From: Halorarum halophilum
GTDB lineage: Archaea > Halobacteriota > Halobacteria > Halobacteriales > Haloferacaceae
Reading direction: 5' to 3'
Assembly: GCF_013401515.1 (NCBI RefSeq)
Contig: NZ_CP058532.1
Location: 62,001-126,000, forward strand
DNA: 64,000 nucleotides
Within the stretch, counting starts at the first letter, position 1, and the number at the start of each line of letters is the position of its first letter. The translations under genes were made by a program, and so were the position numbers. Under the pieces are notes generated by a model. It saw nothing but the letters and a program-made list of their open reading frames with translations, was not told where the DNA came from and searched no databases. This document shows positions 15,707 to 23,555 of the stretch, one piece after another.

Positions 15707-17383
15707 ATGGCAAGTGACAACGCAGAGACGACGGAGTACAGCACGGGACAGATTGGCGTCGACGAAGAGCGCATCATCGACGAGCTGATTTTCAGCCAGG
15801 CCGAGGGGCTCCCGGACGGCATCCGGGAGGTGGCCCAGAACGGGCTCGATGCGCCCGGCTCGACCCGCGTCGAAATCGACGTGACGCCCGAGCGGACGGT
15901 GGTCACCGACGACGGTGATGGCATGGACCTGACCGACGAGAAGGTCCGGGAGTTCCTGACCCACCTCGGCAAGAGCACGAAGCGCGGCGACGACGAGACC
16001 ATCGGCCAGTTCGGAATCGGCTTCGGTCAGGCCCTCGCGAAGGGCAAGGTCACCGCCCAGAGCGGGAGCTCGAAGGTCGAGTTCGACGCGAAGAACTGGT
16101 ACCGCGACTACCGCCTGTACGAGACGGACGACTCGGTCTCGGGCTTCCGCGTCGAGATAGAGCACTACGAGGACGAAGTGCCCGCCGCCGACTCGAGCGA
16201 GTGGGACGACTACGTGGAGGACCTCGTCGACCGGTTCCAGTTCATGGAGCTGGTGAAGGACACCGAAGTCCACGTCAACGGCGAGCGCATCTCGGACAAG
16301 CGCCCCGAGGACGAGCAGGACGGCAACTACGAGATCGTCGACACCGACGTCGCGTACATGGTGCTGAAGCACTCCGGCTTCGACTGGGTCCGCATCTACA
16401 GCGCCGGGCTCTTCGTCACCGAGAACTCCGGGCTGGGGCTGGCGGGCACCGTCGTGACGAAGAAGAACCTGACGCTGAACACCGCGCGCAACTCGATTAC
16501 GTCGGGCTGTGAGGTGTGGGCCGACGTCGAAGAGGAGCTCGCCGAGGCGCGGGCGTCCATCCTCAGCGACGTGGGCGACGACAAGATTTCGAAGGCCGGG
16601 CGTCGCGCCATCGTCCGCATGTTCCGGGAAGGGCACGACGAGTTCCGCGACCGGGAAGTGCTGAAGAAGGCGAACGGCGAGATGACGACCATCGACGACG
16701 TGCTGAGCGCCGAGCGCGTGATGTTCGCCGACCAGTCGGACAAGGCGGGCGGGAAGCTGGCCGACCACGGCGAGCAAGTCCTGATGGTCACCGACAAGGC
16801 GACCCAGGAGCTGATTGCCGGCGCCGAGCGCGAGCAGCTGACGCTCCCGCCCGAGAAGAACGTGCAGGCGACCGCGGCGAGCCAGGGCATCAGCAACGGC
16901 TACGACCTGCTCCCGCTCGAGGAGTTCCACTCGAAGCCGCTGGTGATGGCTCGCATCCTGCGCGAGAAGATGGCGGGCTACAGCCCGTACAGCCTGAACC
17001 GGGAGATCGTGCCGGGCGACGACTCGAGCGCGAACGCCTGGACGCTCCCCGACCCCGACAAGGTCTCGCCCGCCGCGCAGAAGTACCTCGACTCGATAGA
17101 CAGCGACTACGACACGTACGTCGCGATCACCGACACCGCCTACAGCGCGCTGGCGTCGGAAGTCCTCGTTCTCGAGCTCTGGCGCATCCTGGCGCACGAG
17201 TTCGCGCACACGGACGACTCGACCGGCGAGCCGAACCACGGGACGGGCTTCCACCGCCGGTTCCGCGCCATCCTGGACGCGACCCAGCCGGCGGCCGTCG
17301 ACCTGATGAACGAGATTCGCAAGGACGGCGTGACCGACGTGTTCAGCCGGTACGACCACGGGGTCCCGCACGCCCGGGCCTGA
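15707..17383 (+). CDS. GHKL-type ATPase fused to an HExxH metal-binding domain
   Basis: 558 residues. The N-terminal third carries the Bergerat (GHKL) ATP fold: N-box EVAQNGLDA (residues ~41-49), DDGDGM (~68) and GQFGIGFG (~101-108), as in Hsp90, MutL and type II topoisomerase B subunits. About residues 490-520 contain AHEFAHTDDSTG (H497, E498, H501) and then HGTGFHRRF, a zinc-protease-like HExxH motif. The combination is unusual. It might be a chaperone-like or DNA-acting ATPase with protease activity. ATG 15707 has GGAG 8 bases upstream. It is the only gene of its unit. Confidence 0.85.
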   Translation: MASDNAETTEYSTGQIGVDEERIIDELIFSQAEGLPDGIREVAQNGLDAPGSTRVEIDVTPERTVVTDDGDGMDLTDEKVREFLTHLGKSTKRGDDETIGQFGIGFGQALAKGKVTAQSGSSKVEFDAKNWYRDYRLYETDDSVSGFRVEIEHYEDEVPAADSSEWDDYVEDLVDRFQFMELVKDTEVHVNGERISDKRPEDEQDGNYEIVDTDVAYMVLKHSGFDWVRIYSAGLFVTENSGLGLAGTVVTKKNLTLNTARNSITSGCEVWADVEEELAEARASILSDVGDDKISKAGRRAIVRMFREGHDEFRDREVLKKANGEMTTIDDVLSAERVMFADQSDKAGGKLADHGEQVLMVTDKATQELIAGAEREQLTLPPEKNVQATAASQGISNGYDLLPLEEFHSKPLVMARILREKMAGYSPYSLNREIVPGDDSSANAWTLPDPDKVSPAAQKYLDSIDSDYDTYVAITDTAYSALASEVLVLELWRILAHEFAHTDDSTGEPNHGTGFHRRFRAILDATQPAAVDLMNEIRKDGVTDVFSRYDHGVPHARA

Positions 17384-17714
17384 ACCGGCTCCGCCTCCGG
17401 GCGGGCCGTGGCGCAGCAATCCGGAACGAGCGTCGGATCGACAGCGTGACGCTGGCGGTCGAACCGCCCCGACGCCGTGGCGACCCGTGCTTCCGTTGGA
17501 GTGAAGTACGGATGTCGCCTATCACCGCCTGGACGGGCCGTAAGCTCGTCCCACTCCAGGTGGCCACTCGCCGCTCGTCGGGCTGCACCACTCGGTGTAA
17601 GTGGCGGACGGCGGCGGGGCTTCGGCCCCGTGTCACCGATTCGTGTACGTACGTACAGACGCGTGTGTATGTACAGACGCACTTTCACATCCCTGACTTG
17701 TCAGACAGTAGAAA
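17384..17714. other. Intergenic spacer
   Basis: About 330 bases with no gene I can support. It contains a copy of the GCCGTGGCGC/CCGG spacer element (about 17405-17425) and the GTAC-rich element at 17644, and ends at a promoter. Confidence 0.5.
17644..17682. repeat. GTAC-rich intergenic element 2
   Basis: CGTACGTACAGACGC is followed after GTGTG by TATGTACAGACGC, a direct duplication of a GTAC-plus-AGACGC unit. Related to the elements at 22682, 25397 and 28708. Confidence 0.65.
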
Positions 17715-17776
17715 TACTTATTATCCATACCAGAGAAGGATAGGACGGACCTCAGAAACAGAGGCCATCTGGAGAC
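17715..17776 (+). promoter_or_regulatory. Promoter with 5' hairpin, unit 4
   Basis: TATA box TACTTATTATCC (17715-17726). Hairpin CCTC/GAGG (17750-17753, 17761-17764) with loop AGAAACA. Start codon 17777 follows directly. Confidence 0.65.
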
Positions 17777-18088
17777 ATGACTGAAACAGCCAACCTGACG
17801 ATTACGGCCTGGAGTGACCCGACCGACCGAGTGCAAGAAGTCCGAAACATCCTGGGCCAGCTCCCCGGAGTGCCCAGCGGGAAGGAGTTCGCGTACCGCG
17901 GGATGACGATTCGCAAGCACGACGAGCACGCCCGCAGTCGTCGCCACCCCGCTATCGAAGTGTTCGACCCCGACGGCATCCGGCGAGCACGCATCCAGCC
18001 CGAAGAGAAGACGTCGGCCGAACTGACGATGGAGCTCGACGAGATCCGCACCGCCTGGGCACGCCAGGAGAGGGCCGAAGCGTTATAG
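17777..18088 (+). CDS. Hypothetical protein
   Basis: 103 residues. It begins with a strand (NLTITAWSDP) and helix (VQEVRNILGQLPG). The middle is basic (IRKHDEHARSRRHP) and the end helical and acidic. A short hydrophobic frame (18089-18168) follows but lacks a normal start codon. Function unknown. Confidence 0.65.
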   Translation: MTETANLTITAWSDPTDRVQEVRNILGQLPGVPSGKEFAYRGMTIRKHDEHARSRRHPAIEVFDPDGIRRARIQPEEKTSAELTMELDEIRTAWARQERAEAL

Positions 18089-18174
18089 TCGAGCTCGCGA
18101 TCGCGCTCACCGTCGTCGCGCTCGGGCTCGCTGGCTTTTTCGCCGCGCTCGAGTACCTCGACTGGTGACGCGCG

Positions 18175-18186
18175 AAAACTTGTATG
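18175..18186 (+). promoter_or_regulatory. Promoter element of the AAAACTGGTATG class, variant
   Basis: AAAACTTGTATG, 35 bases before ATG 18221. It differs by one base from the boxes at 3667 and 10737 and predicts a very short leader. Confidence 0.4.
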
Positions 18187-18220
18187 AAGTGTCCGTCGCC
18201 TACCGTGCGAGTGAGTACCA

Positions 18221-18535
18221 ATGGGTGCCATCGAACGGATGGGCTGCATCGCGGATCGCCTCTCGACCGAGTGGGAGCTCGACGACGTCGTTATCGAGAA
18301 GACAGCCACAGCAACCGCGATGTATCGACACGCCTCCGGCGCGATCGTCATGTGGAGCGCCGAGCCCGGACACACCGTCCAGCTGTGGGATGCCGACGGC
18401 GACGTAGAGACGTGGCTCGACGACGAGCACGCCTCGCTCGATGCCGCCTCGGAAGCCGTCCAGACCTGTATCGAGATGGTGGACTATGGCACCGACCAGC
18501 TCATGCCACCACAGGCGTCGACCCCGCGACCGTAA
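18221..18535 (+). CDS. Hypothetical protein
   Basis: 104 residues with an alpha-beta pattern (DDVVIEKTATATAMYRHASG, AIVMWSAEPGHTVQLWD) and a C-terminal helix. The last codons lie in a copy of the ATGCCACCACAGG motif (18503). Monocistronic, and followed by spacer element A. Function unknown. Confidence 0.65.
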   Translation: MGAIERMGCIADRLSTEWELDDVVIEKTATATAMYRHASGAIVMWSAEPGHTVQLWDADGDVETWLDDEHASLDAASEAVQTCIEMVDYGTDQLMPPQASTPRP

Positions 18536-18536
18536 C

Positions 18537-18557
18537 GCCGCTTTTCCGCACCGCCCT
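18537..18557 (+). repeat. Shared 3' spacer element A, copy 3
   Basis: CGCTTTTCCGCACCGCCC, identical over 18 bases to the copy at 23599. It starts within four bases of the stop codon. Confidence 0.6.
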
Positions 18558-18633
18558 GCGCCGTGTCAGACCGCGGCCACCGTTCGTCTCACCCGGGTCT
18601 GTCGATTATCAGCGATAGTATCGAAATAGCAAC

Positions 18634-18704
18634 ACTTAATATCGTATCACACCTCTAATAGAATGGACCTCGGCAAAACACGGTCCACCCGAATGGAGAA
18701 ACCG
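18634..18704 (+). promoter_or_regulatory. Promoter with 5' hairpin, unit 5
   Basis: TATA box CACTTAATATC (18634-18644). Hairpin TGGACC/GGTCCA (18664-18669, 18682-18687) with an A-rich loop. CACCCGAATGGAG follows, giving a ribosome site 6 bases before ATG 18705. Confidence 0.7.
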
Positions 18705-19133
18705 ATGAGTGACGACTACCCGACGACAGACGGTGGAGAACTGAACTATGAGCAGATGGTCGAAGACCTTGGCCTGGGCGACGTCTCCCCGGCGAACCCG
18801 ACCTTCGTGGCGGGCGAGACCGGCGAAGTGATGGAGGTGACGTCCATCGACATCGAGGTCGGCAAGGCGTACCTGCGTGACTCGTACGACGGGCGCGGGT
18901 TCGACGAGGACATCGCGGAGCTCTGGGGCGCGTGGATGTGGGACGACCTGATGTTCCGCCGCCGCGTGTTCCTCCGGGGCGACCAGGTCGTGGTCAGCCG
19001 CCGCGAGCTGGCGTGCCTGGCGGACGAGGTGAACGATGCAGCCGGCGGCCAGGAGACGAACGAGCTCGAACGGGCGGTCGGGCACGCGTATGAAGTGCTC
19101 GACTGCGACCACGAGGTGAGCGTCGATGAGTGA
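18705..19133 (+). CDS. Hypothetical protein
   Basis: 142 residues from ATG 18705. An in-frame ATG at 18663 inside the hairpin would add 14 residues (MDLGKTRSTRMEKP). The centre is beta-rich (VMEVTSIDIEVGKAYL) followed by a tryptophan-rich stretch (WGAWMWDDLMF). No family recognised. Confidence 0.7.
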   Translation: MSDDYPTTDGGELNYEQMVEDLGLGDVSPANPTFVAGETGEVMEVTSIDIEVGKAYLRDSYDGRGFDEDIAELWGAWMWDDLMFRRRVFLRGDQVVVSRRELACLADEVNDAAGGQETNELERAVGHAYEVLDCDHEVSVDE

Positions 19134-19644
19134 GCAGTTCGCGCTGGTCGACGCGGACGGCCGCGTGGTCCACGTCTACGACAAGGGAGACGAGCGCGTC
19201 GAGACCTGGGGTGGCGACATCGCGCAGGTCGTGATCGCGCCCACCGACATGACCGACCCCGTGCCGGTCCCGACCGACGCGGCGGAGGTCGCCCGGCGCG
19301 AGCTCGATATCCTCATCCGCCAGACGGGTGGCGATGCCGGGTTCGACGTCCCGGAGTACGACATCGTCGAGGAGTCGATGACGCCCCTGGCGATGCTGAA
19401 GCTCGCGCTCGAGTCCGAGGCGGAGAGCCTGGACGTCGGCGGCCAGTCCGACTTCGGCCGGGGGAAGCGGGCGGGCCTCGAGTACGCGGTCGAGCTCCTC
19501 GAGGGCGTGGCCGACGTGACCGGGTCCGAGACGAGTCGCATCGACCCGTTGCAGGACGACATCTTCCGGGCGCTCGGGGCGTTCAAGGACGTGACCGTCG
19601 ACCCAGATGAAATCGTCTACACGCTGTCCGGGGGTGAGGAGTGA
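19126..19644 (+). CDS. Hypothetical protein
   Basis: 172 residues. The N-terminal beta region (FALVDADGRVVHVYDKGDER) is followed by helices including GRGKRAGLEYAVELLEGVAD. It overlaps the previous gene by 8 bases and is coupled by TGATG to the next. Function unknown. Confidence 0.7.
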   Translation: MSEQFALVDADGRVVHVYDKGDERVETWGGDIAQVVIAPTDMTDPVPVPTDAAEVARRELDILIRQTGGDAGFDVPEYDIVEESMTPLAMLKLALESEAESLDVGGQSDFGRGKRAGLEYAVELLEGVADVTGSETSRIDPLQDDIFRALGAFKDVTVDPDEIVYTLSGGEE

Positions 19645-19904
19645 TGGGACTGTCCCGCCACGCCATCCACCAGCTGTACGGCGCGATCGCCGAAGCGCAC
19701 CCGGAGACTCCGTGGTGGCAAGTCCACTACGAGTCGGATGTGCACGAGAACGACTGGGTGCTCGTCGACGGCGAGACCGAGGCCGACGTCCGGGCACGCT
19801 GGGACGAGCTGAAGGAGAACGCGCGTGACCAGACCGACACCGAGATCGTGCGGATCGTCCCGCTGAACGACCTGGCGAAGGAGCAGGCCGGCGCGACAGC
19901 CTGA
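19644..19904 (+). CDS. Hypothetical protein
   Basis: 86 residues. HQLYGAIAEAHPETPWWQVHY suggests a helix and strand. The ending (IVRIVPLNDLAKEQ) is another strand and helix. Start set by the TGATG junction. Function unknown. Confidence 0.65.
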   Translation: MGLSRHAIHQLYGAIAEAHPETPWWQVHYESDVHENDWVLVDGETEADVRARWDELKENARDQTDTEIVRIVPLNDLAKEQAGATA

Positions 19905-20320
19905 CCCAGCCCGCCGGATCGTTACGCCGCCTTGGTGGTGCCCGTAGTCACGGGTACGGGGTTCGACTCCCCGACGGCGCATGGCTTCGACGCCCGTTAG
20001 CCCAGTCGATGGGTTGATAGGGTGAAGGAGCCTACCGTCGCCTGGCACCAGATGGTGCCGTTCCGTTCGGGTGGGATAGCACGCGTCGGGCTGCTCGGCA
20101 AGGCGCTTCGGCGTCACGTGAGTCGGGTCAGAGGCTCGTGCAGACCCGTGCCGGCCCCCAGTTTGGGGGTCCGGCGCCCTTTCACAGTTCTGAGCCATCG
20201 GCTTCGGTGCGCCGTGGCGCGGCTTCCCGGCACGAGTGCTTGTTATCGTCAGTAGAGTATCCTACACAAGCCGACCCTGCGACGTCTGTTGATTACCAGC
20301 AGTCCTATCAGATAATACAT
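19905..20320. other. Intergenic region with a tRNA-like fragment and a strong hairpin
   Basis: CGGGG-TTCGACT-CCCCG (about 19961-19977) is a perfect tRNA T-arm, and flanking CGCCG and CGGCG could be an acceptor stem. However, the D arm is missing and the anticodon loop would be only four bases, so it is a relic at best. GGCACC-AGAT-GGTGCC (20044-20059) is a perfect hairpin. A degenerate 27-bp repeat lies at 20239-20265. No gene is supported. Confidence 0.45.
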
Positions 20321-20371
20321 ATATTTATTATCGCCCCAGTCCAAGGATAAGATATGGGACAAAAAACCCAT
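20321..20371 (+). promoter_or_regulatory. Promoter with 5' hairpin, unit 6
   Basis: TATA box ATATTTATTATC (20321-20332). ATG 20354 is 33 bases after its first base and forms one arm of the hairpin ATGGG/CCCAT (20354-20358, 20367-20371) with loop ACAAAAAA. Confidence 0.7.
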
Positions 20372-20494
20372 TCCGAGACGGAACGCGTGAACAGCCAGCG
20401 GTACGAGGGGAGCGAGTCGACGAGCCTGGACCTGAGCACCGAGCTCGCGCGGCTGAAGGAGATGCGCGAACAGCAGGAGGACGACGATGACTGA
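20354..20494 (+). CDS. Small helical protein with hairpin-encoded N-terminus
   Basis: 46 residues, MGQKTHSETERVNSQRYEGS, then a leucine-spaced charged helix (LDLSTELARLKEMREQQ). The first residues are encoded by the leader hairpin. Leaderless start predicted. Coupled to the next gene by overlap. Confidence 0.6.
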   Translation: MGQKTHSETERVNSQRYEGSESTSLDLSTELARLKEMREQQEDDDD

Positions 20495-20705
20495 GCTGGC
20501 GCTGGTCCGAGCGATGCGGGCCACCCCGCGTCGGTGTGCGGAGTGCGGATCGACGACCGCCCGGCGCGTCCCGACGGTCCCGCACGACGTCCCGTCCCGA
20601 CGACGCTGCTCGGACTGTGGGACCGAGCGGCCGAACCCGAACGACGACCGCAACTGGCGGAAGGAAGACGGCGAGTGGGTCCTGCGGGGTGAGGACGATG
20701 AGTAA
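20487..20705 (+). CDS. Zinc-ribbon protein
   Basis: 72 residues. CAEC and CSDC knuckles 21 residues apart, in a basic region (RRVPTVPHDVPSRRR), followed by an acidic end. Probably binds nucleic acid or protein. Overlaps both neighbours. Confidence 0.7.
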   Translation: MTELALVRAMRATPRRCAECGSTTARRVPTVPHDVPSRRRCSDCGTERPNPNDDRNWRKEDGEWVLRGEDDE

Positions 20706-20880
20706 GCTGTTCGGCCCCGTGCTCGTCCGCTGGGAGGGACCCGGCGGCGACGTCCGGACCCGCGAGTTCGTCCACCACAGCCTGAGCCCGGGCTGGATCG
20801 TCGGCTACGACAAGAACGAGAACCCGGTGAAGAAGATTCCGCGCAACCGCGTCTACGAAGTGGAGGTGCTCGGCCGATGA
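20698..20880 (+). CDS. Small beta-rich basic protein
   Basis: 60 residues. GPVLVRWEGPGGDVRTREFV and NRVYEVEVLGR look like an SH3-like or OB-like mini barrel. ATGA coupling to both neighbours. Function unknown. Confidence 0.65.
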   Translation: MSKLFGPVLVRWEGPGGDVRTREFVHHSLSPGWIVGYDKNENPVKKIPRNRVYEVEVLGR

Positions 20881-21500
20881 GCTTCGAGGACGACCGGGAA
20901 GAGGCGATGGACTCGTTCAACGACATGTCGCCCGCCGAGCTGGAGGAGTTGCTGCACGTCGAGCCCGAGTTCGACCCCGAGCACCAGATAGAGATGCTGC
21001 GCGAAGAAGTCGAGAGCCTCGCATACGACGCCGACGTTCTGGACGATGGAGCGACGTTCGAGGTCGTCGAGAAGGCGCTGCTGCACCCCGACCCGCTATG
21101 GGAGGAAGACACGGTGTGGTGGTTCGAGTACGACGGCGACGAAGGGTTCGCGGTCCGTGACCCCGAGGGGACGGTGCGCGGCGAGGTCGAGGGTGAGGAC
21201 GCGTTCGACCAGTTCGGCGAGATCGCGTCGGAGTACCACCGCGAAGAGCAGATTCGCCGGTTCAAGGCGCGGGTGAAGGCGGGCCGCGCTGACGAGGGCG
21301 AGATGTGCCTGCTCCCGAACGGGAAGCTCGAGCTCACCGAGGACGGGATGGTCGCCGTGTTCGACCCGCAGCGTGAGCTGGCTGAAGTCGCGCACATCGA
21401 CGACCCGCTCGATGAGATCGTGGTCGGTGTGATTGACGACTGGAAGCAGCAGATGCGCGCGAAGTACGCGGGAACGCCGATGGAGGAGCACTGGGATTGA
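20877..21500 (+). CDS. Hypothetical acidic protein
   Basis: 207 residues. It has a helical N-terminus (PAELEELLHVEPEFDPEHQ), a beta-rich middle (WWFEYDGDEGFAVRDPEG) and a C-terminal region with VIDDWKQQMRAKYAG. Last gene of its unit, directly followed by spacer element A. No family recognised. Confidence 0.7.
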   Translation: MSFEDDREEAMDSFNDMSPAELEELLHVEPEFDPEHQIEMLREEVESLAYDADVLDDGATFEVVEKALLHPDPLWEEDTVWWFEYDGDEGFAVRDPEGTVRGEVEGEDAFDQFGEIASEYHREEQIRRFKARVKAGRADEGEMCLLPNGKLELTEDGMVAVFDPQRELAEVAHIDDPLDEIVVGVIDDWKQQMRAKYAGTPMEEHWD

Positions 21501-21505
21501 GCGCG

Positions 21506-21528
21506 CTCCGCTTTTGCGCGCCGCCCCG
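21506..21528 (+). repeat. Shared 3' spacer element A, copy 4
   Basis: Its 23 bases are identical to the copy at 13915, although the genes before them are unrelated. It begins 5 bases after the stop. Confidence 0.65.
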
Positions 21529-21571
21529 TGCCCGACGGAGTTATCGCTCCGTAGATAGTACCAGTAGACTG

Positions 21572-22030
21572 ATGGAAGAGCCGTGGCGCAACGTCGTAAC
21601 GCTCGCCAGGGCGTACGAGAAGTACGGGTCAGCAGAAGGAGTCGCCGAGGCGTGGGGTTGTAGTGAACGGACGATTCGGACGTGGCTGCACAAGCACGAC
21701 GAAATCGAAGTCCAGCGCCAGGGCCGGCGCCCGTCGTGGGAAGACACCGAGCCGCCGAACCACGTGCTCGAGGACGACGAGGGCTACGAGATCGTCGAGT
21801 CGTTCTGTCCCGTTCGCGATGAGACGGGTGAGCTCGTGAAGATAGAGCGGAAGGCGGTGCGAATCCACCGCCTCGTGATGGTCGCGTACTGGGGGTTCGA
21901 CGCTGTGAAGGACGCCGAAGTGCATCACCGCAACGGCGGGAAGATAGACAACCGTCCGAGCAATCTCGTGCCGCTCGACCCGCTGCGCCACGCGTACGTC
22001 GGGTCGAAGTACCGCGACAAGTGGGACTGA
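21572..22030 (+). CDS. HTH-HNH endonuclease, homing-type
   Basis: 152 residues. An N-terminal helix-turn-helix (AEGVAEAWGCSERTIRTWLH) is followed by an HNH_3-type nuclease core: HRLVMVAYWG, then VHHRNGGKIDNRPSNLVPL. This order (HTH then HNH) is typical of free-standing phage homing nucleases. ATG 21572 is chosen because the upstream frame is the GC-rich spacer. It stands alone in an otherwise operonic array, as expected for a mobile gene. Confidence 0.85.
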   Translation: MEEPWRNVVTLARAYEKYGSAEGVAEAWGCSERTIRTWLHKHDEIEVQRQGRRPSWEDTEPPNHVLEDDEGYEIVESFCPVRDETGELVKIERKAVRIHRLVMVAYWGFDAVKDAEVHHRNGGKIDNRPSNLVPLDPLRHAYVGSKYRDKWD

Positions 22031-22041
22031 CGTCGAGCGTT

Positions 22042-22113
22042 CTCGTTAGTGTAGAATCGCGTATCCCGGGCCCGCGTTAGTGCGTTCTTGTTATCCAGGC
22101 TCGAGTATCCCTT
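22042..22113 (+). repeat. Two further copies of the 27-bp repeat
   Basis: Copies at 22042-22069 (28 bases) and 22087-22113. Left blocks CTCGTTAG and CTTGTTATC, right blocks GTATCCCGG and GTATCCC, matching the cluster at 11444-11741. Confidence 0.6.
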
Positions 22114-22277
22114 GCGGTTACCGCAAGTCCACTCCCCCAGTAGAGGTACGAGCCCTTCGCACATCAATTGTGTCAAGTAAGAAACTATTGCCGCATCAAG
22201 CGCCCACGCGCGGCATCCCGGCAATTCCTCACGCTAATCGACAGACGGCATCGACATGCCTCATGTTAAACTGTAAA

Positions 22278-22326
22278 CACTTATTACCCTACCCAACGAA
22301 GGATAAGATATGGGACAAAAATCCCA
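22278..22326 (+). promoter_or_regulatory. Promoter with 5' hairpin, unit 7
   Basis: TATA box CACTTATTACCC (22278-22289). ATG 22310 is 32 bases on. Hairpin TGGGA/TCCCA (22311-22315, 22322-22326) with an A-rich loop. Confidence 0.75.
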
Positions 22327-22573
22327 CCCAGCGGAATGCGGTTCGAGCAGTAGCGGCAACCTCGCGGCCCCAGTGAAAGTGAATGTGGGCCTCTGGAAAT
22401 GGGACGCGGATCTCGAGAAGCGCATCGCCCTCGAGTCAGTCAAGTGCCACCTCACGGACATCTCACCCGACGGAGAATTTGGCCTCGTCGAGGTCGCGGA
22501 AGACGCGGACTTCTTCGACGAGTGGAGAGTGGGTGAAATAAAAGAGATCGAGATGGGCCAGTTGCACTGGTAA
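22310..22573 (+). CDS. Hypothetical protein with MGQKSHP N-terminus
   Basis: 87 residues. The first residues come from the hairpin. The rest is beta-rich (KVNVGLWKWDADLEKRIALE, VKCHLTDISPDGEFGLVEV). Leaderless start predicted. Followed by a membrane micro-gene. Function unknown. Confidence 0.65.
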   Translation: MGQKSHPAECGSSSSGNLAAPVKVNVGLWKWDADLEKRIALESVKCHLTDISPDGEFGLVEVAEDADFFDEWRVGEIKEIEMGQLHW

Positions 22574-22581
22574 GCGGGCTC

Positions 22582-22659
22582 ATGCTAAGCCTTCTCATCG
22601 CGCTCGGCGTGTGCGGTGCGGGGCTCGGGGCCTTCTGGGTGCTGGCGCGGCACCTCTGA
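22582..22659 (+). CDS. 25-residue membrane micro-protein
   Basis: MLSLLIALGVCGAGLGAFWV and a short basic end. One glycine-rich membrane span. It is the second gene of its unit, like the similar micro-gene at 24640 that also ends a unit. Confidence 0.45.
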   Translation: MLSLLIALGVCGAGLGAFWVLARHL

Positions 22660-23066
22660 CGGCTCGGGCCCCCTCCGGCGACGCGTGTGTATGTACGTAC
22701 GTGTCTGTACGTACGGACGTCTTCCGCATTCCCGCCGCGTCCCCGTCGACTGTCGTTTCCTCTCCGTCCACTCCGTCACCTCCAACGCGGATTAGTAGAG
22801 GATTTTACTATCTGCACGAACTGGGACGCGAATACAACTCGCCTACGTGAGATCCACAGGCACTACACGTCGACGAGTTTCAGACGGCATGACTCCTACC
22901 CCCTGTGGCCACATTCGGATCGTTCGAGCCCTGTGCTCACCGTCTCACACGCGCGGATTCGGGCGTCTCATATTTGCCGGCTCGAACCCCCATTTCCACT
23001 CCGCGACCCGGCGCGGCAACCCGGTGATCGTCGGCGTTTCTCTCATGAGTCATGTTGATAAAGAAA
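22660..23066. other. Intergenic spacer
   Basis: About 400 bases with no supported gene. It holds the GTAC element at 22682, a promoter-like GATTTTACTATC near 22801 without an obvious downstream start, a CATGACTCCTACCC motif at 22888, and a GCGCGG/CCCGG spacer block near 23010. Confidence 0.5.
22682..22722. repeat. GTAC-rich intergenic element 3
   Basis: CGTGTGTATGTACGTACGTG followed by TCTGTACGTACGGACGTC. Same design as the elements at 25397 and 28708. Confidence 0.65.
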
Positions 23067-23114
23067 CACTTATACTCGCTTCCCTCCTATCATAGAATGA
23101 GGACCAAAATCCTC
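23067..23114 (+). promoter_or_regulatory. Promoter with 5' hairpin, unit 8
   Basis: TATA box CACTTATACTC (23067-23077), preceded by GTTGATAAAGAAA. Hairpin GAGGA/TCCTC (23099-23103, 23110-23114) with loop CCAAAA: all five pairs differ from the GGGA/TCCC type but are complementary. Confidence 0.75.
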
Positions 23115-23127
23115 ACCCAACGGAACA

Positions 23128-23223
23128 ATGGACTACGTGACCCACCTACGGCAACGGAAAATGGCGCGAGCGCGAGACGAGTGTGTGTGGCCTTCGGACC
23201 TCAACGAGGACGACGAGCGATGA
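23128..23223 (+). CDS. 31-residue basic-to-acidic peptide
   Basis: MDYVTHLRQRKMARARDECV and so on, with its stop overlapping ATG 23220 as ATGA, the coupling typical here. The alternative is that the frame from ATG 23097 reads straight through into the gene at 23220. Confidence 0.35.
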   Translation: MDYVTHLRQRKMARARDECVWPSDLNEDDER

Positions 23224-23555
23224 GCTTCACACCTACCCACGAGCTGGCGGAGCGCCTCGCGGATCACCTTGCCCCCATCTCAAGCGACGAGGGGCAAGCG
23301 AAAATCGCGGACTCATCCCACGTCTACGAGGTGTGGGAGGACGGGGAAGTGACCCTCACCAAAGCGGGTCAATTCTTTCGGAAGCGGACGATGAAGCAGG
23401 CCCAAGAGCCGTGGCTCCCACGCAACCAACAACTCTGGGACGTGCCGGAGGGGAAGGACCACCAATCCTACGTGCTGCTGTCGAGGGAGGGACTCACGGT
23501 CATCAAAGAGTACATGGAGGAAGGCGACTTCGGGTATTGCTACCTCACGCCGTGA
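23220..23555 (+). CDS. Hypothetical protein
   Basis: 111 residues. The frame is open back to ATG 23097 in the hairpin, which would give a 152-residue protein starting MRTKILTQ. The region with viral composition starts at 23220. An N-terminal helix (HELAERLADHLAPI) precedes a charged alpha-beta region ending in GDFGYCYLTP. No family recognised. Confidence 0.6.
   Translation: MSFTPTHELAERLADHLAPISSDEGQAKIADSSHVYEVWEDGEVTLTKAGQFFRKRTMKQAQEPWLPRNQQLWDVPEGKDHQSYVLLSREGLTVIKEYMEEGDFGYCYLTP

Noticed and set aside
18089-18168. Hydrophobic 26-residue frame after the gene at 17777
   Set aside because: It reads like a membrane span, but no ATG, GTG or TTG is available in frame.
19925-19981. Possible complete tRNA gene
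   Set aside because: T-arm and a 5-bp acceptor can be drawn, but there is no D arm and the anticodon loop would have four bases. Kept only as a relic.
19990-20110. Second tRNA-like fold starting GCCCGTTAGCCC
   Set aside because: D loop would be 16 bases, the acceptor has mismatches and no T-arm is convincing.
22847-23095. Reading frame in the gap before unit 8
   Set aside because: It covers a promoter, a dispersed motif and spacer DNA, and the peptide composition is not viral.
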